This document shows positions 11,110-22,700 of a stretch of 64,000 nucleotides of DNA, one piece after another (position 1 is the first letter of the stretch; each line of letters starts with the position of its first letter). Location: NCBI GenBank assembly GCA_020536535.1, contig JAHLWZ010000790.1, positions 1 to 64,000 of the forward strand, in the 5' to 3' direction. A program made the position numbers and the translations under genes. This stretch comes from Pelomyxa schiedti. Its lineage: Eukaryota > Evosea > Pelobiontida > Pelomyxidae. Below the pieces are notes generated by a model that was not told where the DNA came from, ran no database searches, and saw nothing but the letters and a program-made list of their open reading frames with translations.

Positions 11110-13859
11110 CTACTCGTCTCTGTGATAGAGAAACTTCTGGAGATGACTGTACACAAATGGTGGAAGTTCAAATGACTCTTGTGGCTGGAAATTACTGATA
11201 AGCGATTGTATAAATCGGCCCGGATTTCGTATTGTTTTCCACTCATTCGAAAGCAGTTGGGTATGAAGTTGATCCAGAATGCTCCAGAATCCTTCAGGGT
11301 CACGTTCTTGCAGTTTCTTTAAATGAATTAAGGACTCAATAAAAACCGAGAGTAAAAGAAATACCTGCAAGTACTGCTTGTGTCTGTCATCAAAGTGGAG
11401 TGTTAAGCCCACCTTTCTGAATACATCGTTCTCTATGTAGATAAGAATATCGAGAACTTGCTCCCAGGGGACCTTTGTAAGGTCTAATGGTAGTGGAGGT
11501 GATAGAGATCCAGATTTGAAGCGATCAGAATTCCTCGACTCCACATAACTTAATTTACTATTCTTTCATCATTACATGGAAGAAGGAGTTAGCAAGGCAC
11601 TTACTCTTTGAAAGTTCTTTTCGGCGTATAGTCACTGATTTCAGAGTTTGTAGTGATGGGAAGGTAAGGTGCTTGGGGTGATGATGGGGGTGTTGTGTTC
11701 GTGGGTGAAGAGTAAGAAAATGACGTAGATGTTGGAGAAGTACTAGGTTGTGTATTTGAAGGGTCTTGTGATGTGGATTGCGTAGATTCCAGAGCTAAAA
11801 GAATCTCAGCGGGCAGTAGTGACTTCATCCAAGGAGAAAGTGGCTCAGAGTGGTAGTCATAATGATTAACAAGGGATTGAATAAAACGACGTGGCTCCCG
11901 TATCGTTTTCCAGTCAGCATGTATAAGACGGTCGAAAATTTGGTCTAAAATCCCATAGATGCCACTGGGATTCTTTTTGATCTTTTAGCCCATGTAGTAT
12001 TTGATTCTGTACCTTCTTCCAGTGGTGCTGAAGATGTGTCTTGTGCTTGTCATCAAAAATCACTTGATTTCCGGATGTCTCAACAGTAGCGACTTCCATG
12101 GCATGAAGAATGTTTAATACAGATTCCCATGTGAAAGTATTTAGTGCAACAACAGTCTGTTGCTCTCCGCTCTTCGGCGTAGGAGGAGACTTAAAAATTT
12201 AAGAGTAAAAATGGACAAAAGGAATAGCAAACCATGCAGGGAGATTGTGCAGAGTAAAGCATGTGAGGGGGCATTCCATACGGCACAGCAGGATGTGCCG
12301 GAATGAGTTCCGACATAAAATCAGATAAAGGCAAGTCCACAGGCTCGAATTTGTGGAGAAAAGATTGAATGAATCTCCCATCATGCCTTACATTTGACCA
12401 ATCAGCCTGGATGAATTTACAAATCATTACAAGATACTCTTTCTTACCTGCATCATTTTATCTTGAATCTGATCTATTACACTCCAGAAACCAAGGGGAT
12501 CCTCTTCAAATATTATTTTTAGTAGTTGTTTGTGCTTTTCATCAAACTGTATGTTCCGCCCAAAACTTTCAGATAATCGCATTCCAATGAGATCCATGGC
12601 AACTTGAGCTGATGCCCAAGTGTACACTGAAGAAAGGGGCGGTTGAATTACAGTTTTCCCGATAAGTCCTTGCGGTTGGGTCGATGGAGATGTGGAAACT
12701 TGTTGTGACCTCGCCTATGAAAAGAAGTTAGAGAAGTGCACACAGTACCACAAATCGCCTCAGAACAAAAAGACGAAATACAAAGGAGGGAAAAAAAAAA
12801 AAAAAGCACCCTCACTGACACTCAGTCACAGAAGGGTACCAGTGACTCACTATTCAAGTTTGGAGGGGGTACTTCTGGTGGCCATAGTTTAAGAAGAAAC
12901 TGTTCCACAAATTCCCCCTCACCCATTCCAATTGGGACTGGCTTGCATTTTAATATTACAGAGTGAATGAACCCCCCAAAATCTCGGACTGTGTTCCAAT
13001 CGCATTGCACAAACGTCTAGATGCAACTTAATTTCGTGACAACTTAAAAAAAAACCCAAAAACCCAAAAAAGCCTGAAGAAAAAAACAGCAAAAATAGAA
13101 AAAGAAGAAACCTGATACAACTGCTCTACCACAGACCAGAAAGCCATTGGATCCCGTAAAAACATCGTGTGCAAATGCGCGATGTGCCTACAATCAAATT
13201 CCACAGCAACGGATGCACCGCGAGACACTCTCTTCTGCACCAGATCCAAAATGGCCTTCGCCGTATGCCACGGCACCAATCGATTTACGCAACACGAATA
13301 CGAAGAGGCCTGTTGTTGCTGTTGCTGTTGCTGTTGCTGTTGATGCATGTGCACGCCAACCCCACCGCCAACAGACAACCCACCGGAAAAAGGCACCGAT
13401 GGAGGTGACGACGACGATGCACCGAATGACGTCGCAGGTGTCGCGTGATGTGACTGCAGATCTTGCGTGGGTGATGTTCCATGAAGACTGCTGTACCGGT
13501 GGCTCATCATCGTCCCTTTTGTTATTCCTTTGAGCAAAGATCAAACCCGCCAAAAAAACAAAAAACTCATCAAGTCGAGACACACTAGGTCTGGACCTCT
13601 GAAACGGTGCCAACAGCGTGCCCGCACTCAAACTGTATCGGTTTCTCGAACTAGATTGTTCGATTCCCAGACCAAACTGATCTGGTTCGGCATCAAAACA
13701 CTGTATTCACGAATTCCGGGACTCACTTTGGATCTTGCCATGTGATGCTCCTCAGACGCTGGAAAGACTCACCACGAAACTGTAGAACGTGTCTGGTCCC
13801 GATGTGGTCCAGACATTTCAGAATTTTCCCTTCACAGAGTATCAGAACCAGGACATTTT
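11110..13859 (-). CDS. Protein with four copies of an unrecognised ~100-aa repeat (N-terminus unresolved)
   Basis: Minus-strand exons encode four divergent copies of a repeat of about 100 residues. The shared pattern is [TV]-W-x2-[AV]...F-D-x2-H-K-x2-L...D-P-x-[GA]-F-W-S-[VI]-[IVL]-[DE]-Q, then [AN]-[DE]-W-x-T-[VI]-R-x3-R-F-I-Q-S. Copies lie near 13290-12890 (VEFDCRHIAHL, DPMAFWSVVEQ), 12630-12340 (IQFDEKHKQLL, DPLGFWSVIDQ, GRFIQSF), 12150-11860 (VIFDDKHKTHL, GIYGILDQ, RRFIQSL) and 11510-11170 (LHFDDRHKQYL, DPEGFWSILDQ, GRFIQSL). Copies are joined by Pro/Ser/Thr-rich linkers, and a polyGln tract (13311-13342) precedes the first. Exons up to 13859 (GKILKCLDHIGTRH region) can be joined in phase, but the start codon was not found; ATG 13510 is an alternative start. 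The TAG is at 11110. I know no family with this repeat. Confidence 0.65.
13311..13342 (-). repeat. CAG/CAA repeat encoding polyglutamine
   Basis: A run of CAA/CAG codons on the minus strand encodes about 11 consecutive Gln after a Met-His pair in the FWS/FIQS-repeat protein. It is mostly pure CAG, so length variation between alleles is likely. Confidence 0.8.
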
Positions 13860-14334
13860 CTGCCCCGTTGATGCCAAAAAGTGTGGGTTGTTAATGTTAT
13901 GTAGGCAGAACAACAACGGTGTCCCCTTTGTCTCGTTCTCCTTCATGTTTTGAGATGAAGTGACACCATTGAAAATCACTTGAAAAAGAAGACATTTTTG
14001 ATCTTGGTGGTTGTTTGTTTCTTAATGGCCTGTGGGGCTGTTGTGCCGTCTCAGCTGTCCTCGGAGGTTGTAGGCAGTGAGGAGTTCTTGTCCATATGGC
14101 TGTCGTGCCCATGGTTGTCGTGCTCCCACAATTCCAACAACCCCATCCCAAATATTGTCAGAGTGTGATTCAGTGAATCCACAGGTGCCGAGTCACCAGA
14201 GAGGCCTTAACGAATTTATGCTTGTGGGCTTCCAGCTCAAGAACCACACTAAAAAACTCAAACAAACAACAAACATAAAGAACATGATAACCCTTTATTC
14301 AATTAAATTCATCTCTTTTTGTCTTTTATGCTGG
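13860..14334. other. Unassigned region upstream of the FWS/FIQS-repeat gene
   Basis: Several minus-strand frames are open here, including one that reads MSSFSSDFQWCHFISKHEGE near 14030, and could hold the missing 5' exon(s) of the repeat gene. None joins in phase to the exon starting at 13859, so no structure is proposed. The word TCCCACAATT lies at 14124-14133. Confidence 0.3.
14124..14133. other. TCCCACAATT word, copy 1
   Basis: Exact 10-mer on the plus strand in the unassigned region upstream of the FWS/FIQS-repeat gene. Confidence 0.5.
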
Positions 14335-14420
14335 GTATCAACACAATACACAGAATCATACAAACTTGACACAACCAAATCAGACGTACCCTGTGTATGT
14401 TCTGTGTATTGTGTTGATAC
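14335..14420. repeat. Perfect 20-bp inverted repeat, potential hairpin
   Basis: The 20-mer at 14335-14354 is the exact reverse complement of 14401-14420. The pairing extends one base inward (14355 with 14400) and, past a bulged T, by five more pairs (14357-14361 with 14395-14399), leaving a loop of about 33 nt. It lies 167 bp beyond the PA28 stop codon and outside any recognised coding exon. It could be a small fold-back element or an RNA structure. Confidence 0.75.
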
Positions 14421-14586
14421 AAATAGGGGATACTCAGCAATAGAACAAAAGGGTTCTATTATTGGAGATTTCCGTCGTTGAAGGCCGAAAGCAAAAACAC
14501 CCAGCGCAACACCGGGTTTTTTTTTTTGAACTACAGCGTTCTTGCTGAGTGAGGAAGTCTTGACATGCACAATAAGTGGAAAAAAG

Positions 14587-15669
14587 TTAGAAGAAATGGT
14601 CTCTGTTGGAATTTCTTGGAGTGGTGATTTTTTCCATGTTTTTGGTTATCAAATCGTGGAGAATGGCGTAAGTATTTCTGGCTCAGGTTAGTATGGAATC
14701 TTGTAGCAGAAAAGCGAACCTGAGTTCTCTGTATGCATAGCGCATGTTGATGTATTCCTTGCGGTCCAGTTCGATGATGCTCATACGGTAATCTGAGAGG
14801 TGAGGATATTTCTGGCACTATAACCACATAGTTAAGCAGAGCAAGTTGTTTCACAAAAGAGTAACCTTCACCACAAGTTTCCCTCTGGCAAGGTGATACT
14901 TGTATATATCTTCCATTGCGGTGTAGGCATTATCTTCAGCTCGTCCGAGCTCGCTTACTGTATCTTCCTGAATATCGACGCCTACAAAACATGAGTTTGT
15001 GTGAGCGTACTGGAAGCAAGCAGACCAAAATTGTTTCCATCCTCAATTCGAGGTATATTCAGCTGGATCCAGAGCTTCACACAACAAACAGTCTCTATCA
15101 TTACCAACAGTTCCTTCTTTAGTTCGGCTTGAAGGTCCATGACGTCCTGTTGTGTTTATCAGTCACTCAAGATTGCATAAAAGGGAGGGTGACCTGGTTG
15201 CATGGGATAACTAGATCACTTGACGCTGATGAGGGGACAGTCGAAGACCCTCCACTTTCTGGTTTGGCTGTGTTGTTATTAATAAATCAGCCCAATACTA
15301 TAAACAAACACACCCAGCCTCGGCTTCTTGGTTGGGTGAGGGCACTCGGAGGTCTCGTTAAAAATCGCCAGGGTCTCAGGGCACAGTCTTTCTTTGTACC
15401 TCGCAATAATTTGCTCCCCAGTATAAGAAAACCTCGGGTCTGTCTATAGAAAGTAAAAAAAAAAAAGGCATGCCACTCAGTCACATAAAAGAAGTCCTCA
15501 CAATGAAGGTGTTGTGCAGGGCGACAACTTTCTGTGGCATTTTGTCTCGCACTGCCTCGAGCGCATTCGCCCTCACATCATCTTGCATTTGGTTGATCTC
15601 AGCAAGCATTTGCTTTCGCTGTTGCAGTTGCGCTGCAGAGTGGGGGTCCGGCTTGCTCTTGGTCGCCAT
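14587..15669 (-). CDS. PSME3: Proteasome activator PA28/REG subunit (PSME3-like)
   Basis: This subunit of the heptameric 11S regulator caps the 20S proteasome independently of ATP. The start at 15669 gives a charged N-terminal helix (QLQQRKQMLAEINQMQDDVR, then MPQKVVALHN). Later exons encode LQLNIPRIEDGNNFG, which contains the activation loop that opens the proteasome gate, then TVSELGRAEDNAYTAMEDI, YPHLSDYRMSIIELDRKEY and LRNTYAILHDLITKNMEKI before TAA 14587. The order matches the C-terminal PA28 domain, and the single-gene REG-gamma type is the usual form outside vertebrates. A mid-protein exon carries DPRFSYTGEQIIARYKERL. It is divergent from the unknown gene at 15798 across 128 bp. Confidence 0.9.
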
Positions 15670-15797
15670 CTCCACACAGCCGATTTTTTGTAATTTCTGG
15701 TTAATTAATCTCTTATTGGCAACTGCAGATCTACTTTGACACCCTTCACAGCACTGGCAGTAATTCCCCTGCGCGTTGAGTTTGTTTGTCGTTCTAC

Positions 15798-16310
15798 ATG
15801 TCGGCAGGTTGCAGCACTCATTTCTCAAATATAAATGCACGAACGACACGTTCCGCCGCCACACCAAAGATCGTCGGAACAAAGAGAAAACCGTCGTCAC
15901 TGTTTGGGAGTCCAAGGGATGTTACATTGGACCCTCCCAAGCCGAAAGCAACCAGACTCGCTGCTACAAATCCGCCTCTACGCAACAAAAATGAGTGCCA
16001 GTCCGCCGACGTATCACCACATCCTGACGACGGCACCGAAAATGTGGCCACAACAGCGGGTGGATCACACGGCCTTTCGGAGGAGGAGAAGCTCAATGAG
16101 CTAGTGCGTGAAGTGGAGATAGAAGTGGTGGCCGAGATACGAAGACGCATTGGCAATTTCCAACCTACAAAGCATCGTAGGCGGGACCCCAAATTGCATG
16201 TACTAGTCGAGGCACCGAGTTTGGCCAACAAACCACAAAACAACCTCAACGACGCACAAACCAAACCACCAACTCAAGAGGATGACTTCATTGGACTTGG
16301 AAATTACTAG
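15798..16310 (+). CDS. Unknown 170-aa basic/charged protein
   Basis: A single exon of 170 codons from ATG 15798 to TAG 16308-16310. The N-terminal half is basic and Ser/Pro/Thr-rich (GTKRKPSSLFGSP), which suggests an unstructured nuclear protein. A central segment (SEEEKLNELVREVEIEVVAE) is predicted helical, and the C-terminus is acidic-hydrophobic (EDDFIGLGNY). No family was recognised. Support comes from its length, amino-acid make-up unlike the other frames, and its position directly divergent from PA28 with a 128-bp gap. Confidence 0.55.
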   Translation: MSAGCSTHFSNINARTTRSAATPKIVGTKRKPSSLFGSPRDVTLDPPKPKATRLAATNPPLRNKNECQSADVSPHPDDGTENVATTAGGSHGLSEEEKLNELVREVEIEVVAEIRRRIGNFQPTKHRRRDPKLHVLVEAPSLANKPQNNLNDAQTKPPTQEDDFIGLGNY

Positions 16311-16702
16311 CAGCATGCCTCTCCCAGCCACACTCACAAATAAGAACTCCAGCGGGTGGGAGTGCTGAATAAGCCTCCCCACAGCTTAATTGTACAGAAA
16401 TGACGGAGTGCCGTGCTCATTGCATTCTCCCTCAACTCCGTTGTTTTCTTACCCAGTACTAAATACGAGGTGAAGAAAAAGACAATTTGAATGGCAAACG
16501 AAAAATAAACTGTTGTTTTCTTACATTTGGCTACATTTCGATTCACTGTAATCTGGTAAGGCAGTAGGGCTCTTGAAGTGGTGCCAGTGTGGTTATTGGG
16601 ACAATCTGCGCGACTTGGATGTAGCCTGATCCTGGGTAATCTGTGAACCTGTGTCGAGTTTTAGTCGGGAAATTGTGGGAGGCATGTAATTCTGTGATGG
16701 GC
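16311..16702. other. Intergenic region between convergent 3' ends
   Basis: The 392 bp lie between the stop codon of the unknown plus-strand gene and the stop of the giant C2 gene on the minus strand. No coding exon was recognised. One exact copy of AATTGTGGGA sits at 16671-16680, close to the C2 gene stop. Confidence 0.4.
16671..16680. other. TCCCACAATT word, copy 2 (reverse)
   Basis: Exact reverse-complement copy (AATTGTGGGA) 23 bp beyond the stop codon of the 25xC2 gene; the only copy clearly outside a 5' region. Confidence 0.5.
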
Positions 16703-19700
16703 TTACTTGGCTGCTTTGAGTTTATCCCAAAGCCTGTGAGAGGAACCAAGGATCATAGACCTCAGCGAGACTGTGCAATCTCCCAGGAAGTCGGGTTCTC
16801 CATCAGGGTCATAGTCAAACACAGCTAAAGTCAGCTTCGTGTCAAGTCCCCCAATTGCCGCCACATCGACCACGAAGGCGCCAAAGGTTGGGCTGAGATC
16901 CTGTGTGTGAATCTCGCTTGTGAACACAGTCGCCTTATCAGTCCTGACGACCAGGAACGGATCTGTTGAGTTTGTTTGGTTTGGTGCGGATAGGAATTGT
17001 GGGAAGATACCAGAGAGTCCTGTGAGTGTGTCACTTCTGGGAAGGTCCGTTGCGTGAAGTGTTATCTGGTACCCTGGGATGTTAACAGTGCGAGGGACGC
17101 AAGACTCCACTGACACAGTGCCGAGCGCGGGCCTAATTATGGGTGAGCGTGTTGTATTATTGTTTATAATACAGGGGATTTTGGGGGTAATTTACTTAGG
17201 GTTGAGAGGATTTGGAATGGTGATGAGATCACGAGGCATTTTGACAGAGGCACGGTATCCTGGAATTGCCAATTGTCTCAAGCACATTGGAAGCTTCAGC
17301 CGGCATGTGTTGTACTTGGAGAAGCGAGAATCTGTTGAGAAGGAGAGTTTCATGTGGAACTGCGCATCAAGGCCACAGACTGCCTCGAACGGAATGACAA
17401 AGTCTAAAGCAGGGAAACGGAGTGCTGGGAGGATGCATTCACATCCGGTTGCGGTCACTGATTCGAGGCACACAGAGTAACCTGAGCAAAAAAGTTCAAT
17501 GAGAGTGAAGGAGAACTGGAACAGGAATACATGAAGAACCCTTGGGCACGGAATCAAGTTGGAATCTGACAACATACTCGGTTGCAGGAACATCTGGGGG
17601 CATAGAAGGAGGCAGTGGTGCCGCATTGGCCTTGAGCCCCCCACTGTTGAAATATACTGGGTTGCTGTTGTTTTGTTGTTTAAGTTAAAAGAGAAAATAA
17701 GGCATTGCTTGGTACTGTTTCTTCTTCCTCCCATTGATTACTGTGCCGGTCCAAGAGCCAAAGAGTAATTCCTGGTAACTACAAATCACTTTTCCGACGT
17801 TTTCTACTTTATGCTTGCCTTCGTTCCAACCAAAGAGGCGGAACTTGAGACATGTCAATAAAAGAAAGGAAGGTGTTGTTTACTTGGAAAATGCTTCGTG
17901 CAAGCAATGCACTCGGTACAAGTTTGCCTGGCCATACATTAACTGGCCTCCATTCAGGAGAAGCAGAGGATATCGCTTCACTACGATACAAAAATATCTG
18001 TGTGGTCTCAGGTGCTCTCAGCCAGATTTCAAACCAGAGGCCAGTGTCCATGTCAATCTTCAACCCTGATACACTGCGCATGTCAACTAGAGGGCAAAGG
18101 GAGTTGGGCATACTTCAAACTAATTCCCAGTGGAAGAATAAATGGAGTTGCAGTTGAAAGAAGTACGGATTTTGATACAATAAATCCGCCAGCTGATTTG
18201 AAAAGAGGAATAGGTATTTCTGGTTTAAGGCATTCAGTATGGGGTGAAAACAACCACTCCCGCATGGTTGATGTAAATCGTCCAATTAAATCATGTGTCC
18301 CATCCTATGTTTGGCCAAGACATGAGGAAAAACGCTTCGAAGCATAGGAAACCTTATCCCAGTTGTAACAATTCACAATGAATGGTGTATCCCACCCAGC
18401 AACTCTATCAGGAGACAATTCGAACGGTTCCCATGAAGGATTTACTTCATCGGCATCAATCTCAACATTGTAGACTTTGCTTCGGTAAACAAGAGCATAG
18501 CCTTCCTGCCCGGTGATGGGAGCAAGGATTTCGAAAAAGGGTGCTATTGTTTACTGATTAGATTTTGCAAATTGACACATAAATACTAGATCGTTTTTGA
18601 ATAAGCCCGCTTTTGGAGAGAGAACAGCCTGCAGGGTGGACCTGAATGGCCATAGGAAGAGTGCGACTGCACGTTGTATTGATAGGTGATACATTGTTAA
18701 CAACAAAAGCACCAGAACTTGTGTAACCCGGTCTAGGAAATGGTGAGTATTTTTTATTGAGAAGGTTGAAATACACTCTATGCTGATGGTTCTTGTTTAC
18801 AAGGCGTGTGGAAAAGGGACATGCAAAAGACCACTCCCGAAGCGTTGTTTTAAGTTTCCCAATTAAATCGTGATCACCTTTATCAGAGAAGTTCCAGACC
18901 CTACAATTTTTTTTGGTTTTTACGGGAAAAAAGTGTTCAAACCATATTGTAAACTGCCCGTCCATCCCCTTGACATCACTAAAACTCAGAGTAAGTGGTG
19001 CCCATGCAATATTATCTCCTTTACAAAGTTCTGTGGAATTGTCAAAATAAGTTTAAAACAAAGTGAAAAAGACATACCAGATCGGTACAACAGTTGTTTT
19101 GCTTTGTTATCGCCCTTGACTCGCACTTCAAAGAAAGGAACTGGAAACAGTTAATGAAAGTTATTCCTTTTTACTGATATGCCTTTTGCCCTCGTAATGG
19201 GGAAATGAAGCTTCACAGCAGAAGGGTGAACTGTAATACCAAGAGCCGAAATTGGTTCTTCTATGTATTGCGCAACTGTGACGATAGCGAATTTGAAACC
19301 CCCTGAGCTCTTATACCCAACGCTTTGTTTCTAAATGAGACAAAACAAGTTATATGAAGGGAAGTGAACCTTAGGATTTTGTTGGTATTTTTAAGAGCTC
19401 GAGTGAATGAACCAAGACATAGGTCACGAAAAGTGGTGATGAAGCTTCCTATCAAATCGTGGTGACCGTCAGAGTCCTACTTCAGTAAGTGCTGTTATAA
19501 ATAGTTTCTTTAATACCCAATCATAGCAACTAAGTTCCACAGGAACATCAAGTCCTCCAGCAAGTTGAAGGCTGTGAATATTTGAATGAGTTTGCTTTGG
19601 AAAAAACACACCTTAATGTAAAATCTTTCCATGAAGGACAGTCATTCTTAGAAATAACCTCAGAACGATATAAAAGTATCTTGTTAAGTCTTCGAATTTC

Positions 19701-22700
19701 AAAGAAAGGATCTATTCTTCACCTTAATCAAACATCAAAATAGGAAAACCCACCAGATTTGATGAGGCCACCGGCATCCTTATTTTCTAATTCAAACCCG
19801 GAGCAAGAAAGTTGAAGTGCAGCAGGATATTGCTTGTGGTATTCATTAAAAAGTTCTAACAAGAAAATGTACCCTCAAATCAGAGACAGTAATTGCAGAA
19901 TTATTAATAAGCAAAGCGCCAGGTCGCGTTGGTCTCAACCTGTGCTGAACTGTAAGATGGAAAGATTGCTTGATAGGAAGTAAACATATTCAATGTAGAC
20001 GGATCATTGAGCCCAACAAGATACGGACCAAACAGAACACAATCACGTATTGTAGTTTTGATATCCCCAATAAAAGCATGGGCTCCATTATCCCGGAAAT
20101 CGAAAACACTGATAGTGAAGGGGTTATCCACGCCTCCAATTTCCCTCAGCGACAGTGGAAAAGGTTGCCAATGTGGAGTGGAGTCTGAACCAACTTCACT
20201 CCGGTACATAACAACTGCTTGAGGTTCCCTTGGAAGGCAACATGTCACTTCAAAGAATGGTGCTAGAAATGTTGGCCAATGTAAATAGAACAAAGGTTAA
20301 CACACCAGAGACTGAAGAAATGGATGAAGCACAATTTAACTTTGCTCCCGAAAAGGTGAAGCAGTATGCTTCAGCGATAGAGGGGCGTACTTCACTGGGT
20401 AATGCCTGGATTGAATCAACAGAAAAGCAACCTCGGCTAAAGTGTGTCAAGGCAAAAGAATGACTGTTGGACAACAACCTTCCCAGAATATTTGGAGGTT
20501 TGTAAAGTCCGAGTTGGATATCTCCAAAAGACAGTTCCCGCAGTGTGGTCGTTGAACACCCGATTAAATCATGCCCGCCATCTGTTTGAGTAAGTAAGCT
20601 GCAAACGGTCACTGCTGCAACCATCATCAGCATCCCAAACGGATATTTGGAAAGGTGCGTCAAAAGGAATGTCAGACGTATTGATGGAAAAAGCCTTCCA
20701 AGATGGGTTCAAATTTTTGGGGATAATCTCAGATCGGTAAATTGTGATTGGAGTTGAAAATCCAGCTGGTTGTGCCGTGATCACAAAGAATGGGTCTGAT
20801 ATCATGCTGAGAAAATATAAGAACAAAAATTGTAAGTACCTGATTTTGCATGAATCCCAATATCCATTGCAGCCAACTTTCTACCACTCACGGAGAGTTG
20901 GAAAGCTGGGGAACTTTTCTGGCGTTGTGCTTCTCTTTCCAGAAGTTCTGGTTTACAAAAAGTGAAGCCACCGCTATTCAACCCAACTTTGGGACCCCTT
21001 CAATGGTTTAGTGGAGGCCAAGAACGAAAATCACAACTTAAGAGGCACAGTGCACCCATTTTGAATGAAATCAAATAAAGTAACTTCGGCCTCTCCAATT
21101 TTATCATGTCCGCCGTCTGTGATTGTATTTAAACGCTGAGAGTAAGGTAATGGGACTTGCCTGCATCCCAGTCCCACACAACCACAGAAAAGGGAGTGTG
21201 AAGCCCTCGAATATCAGCGAGGTTAAGTTCAAATGGAGCCCACTTAGGGTTCAAATCATTTTTCATTGCAACTGATCTGAGAGGGATTAAAAGTGGATTG
21301 CCAATGGGAAATCCACCTGTACAATGTAATGGGGTGAGTAAAACCAGCAGGCGTAGCTACAATCTTAAAGAAAGGATCTGTGTGAAAGTCATCACATGTG
21401 CGCCACACTCGCGAATGAAACCTGATTTGCCTGCAACATCTTTTCGGGACAACTTGGAAGCGTAACACTGAACACTAAATGCAGGTGAAGGTTCATCTGT
21501 TGGAATTTTATTTCTAATAAATCTGTGTATATATCCGGGCCTAGATTCTACATTGTTTACGCAAAAGGCAGCATTGCTTTTGTTTTGGGTTGATGTATTA
21601 GAATTGTCGAGGAATGGAAAAAAAGCACCTGTCAGTAACTTGAAGTTTCTTGGTCAGAGCAAAACGGAAGGGACCGAATGTGAGATCCCGGAATGTTAAT
21701 GAGCAATCCCCAACTTTGTGGTGATCTCCATCTTTTGCCCGATTGTACACCCTAGGGCAATATTAGAGTGCAGTTACCAGGATTAAACTCACTTCAAAGT
21801 GAAGAATGAGTCAATCCCATTTACATCCGAAAGGTTAATGGGGATTGGTGCCCATGTGCCACTGCTGTTATTGTAGTTCTTGCAGACTTCACTTCGGTAG
21901 AGCATCTTACTGTCACTTATCCAGAGTTCGAAAAATGGTTCTAACATCAAGTGAGAGGACAAGAAAAGGAAAGCAAATCCTTTCACAAAAAAAGAAAGAT
22001 ACGAACTTGTCTTCCCCAGTAGGGTGGTGACTTTTGCAACTCCAGTGTGAAGAAGGTACGCTGGAGACATTGGTTTTACTTGAGTATACTCAAGACCTTC
22101 TAAGCAAGATACACCGAAGGCACCTTGACTGCAAAAGTGGGAGACTGTTCAATTGACCTAGCGACATACCACAAGATTGCTCCTTTAGCCTTTAATTCAA
22201 TTCTATGCTCCCCAAAAGTCCATTCTCTCATAGTTATTGTCGATTTCCCAATTAAGTCATGTCCTCCATCCTTGTTATTTTTGAATTAATTCACTTTTGT
22301 TTTTGGAAAGGTACTTCATCAAAGTCATAAACAAAGATGTCAAATGGTGAATCTAAATCACCAATCACTTCCATTGACAGCTCAAAAGGTTTCCAGGTGG
22401 GATTGAGATTTCTTGAAATAACTGGAGGAGCATTGGTGATGTGTTGAGAACGAAAGCTGATAACCTTCACTGCGGTAAACAGTTATATATTTCTGGGGGC
22501 ACCCTGGCGGAGCTTTGGTTCTTATTTCAAAAAAGGGATCTAATGATTTGTAAGATTTCGTTGGAGATTACCATCAACCAGAAGAGGCAGTGACATCCTT
22601 CCTTGCAAGCTTCGCGCCAAAAGGAAACATACGATATGCACTGAACCGTTTTTTGAGAACTCGGTCAGGCAAAGGAGATACTGTATCAATACAAAAAGCG

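Noticed and set aside
14295-14570. 91-codon minus-strand frame through the inverted repeat
   Set aside because: Composition follows the hairpin and T-runs; no known domain and no splicing partner.
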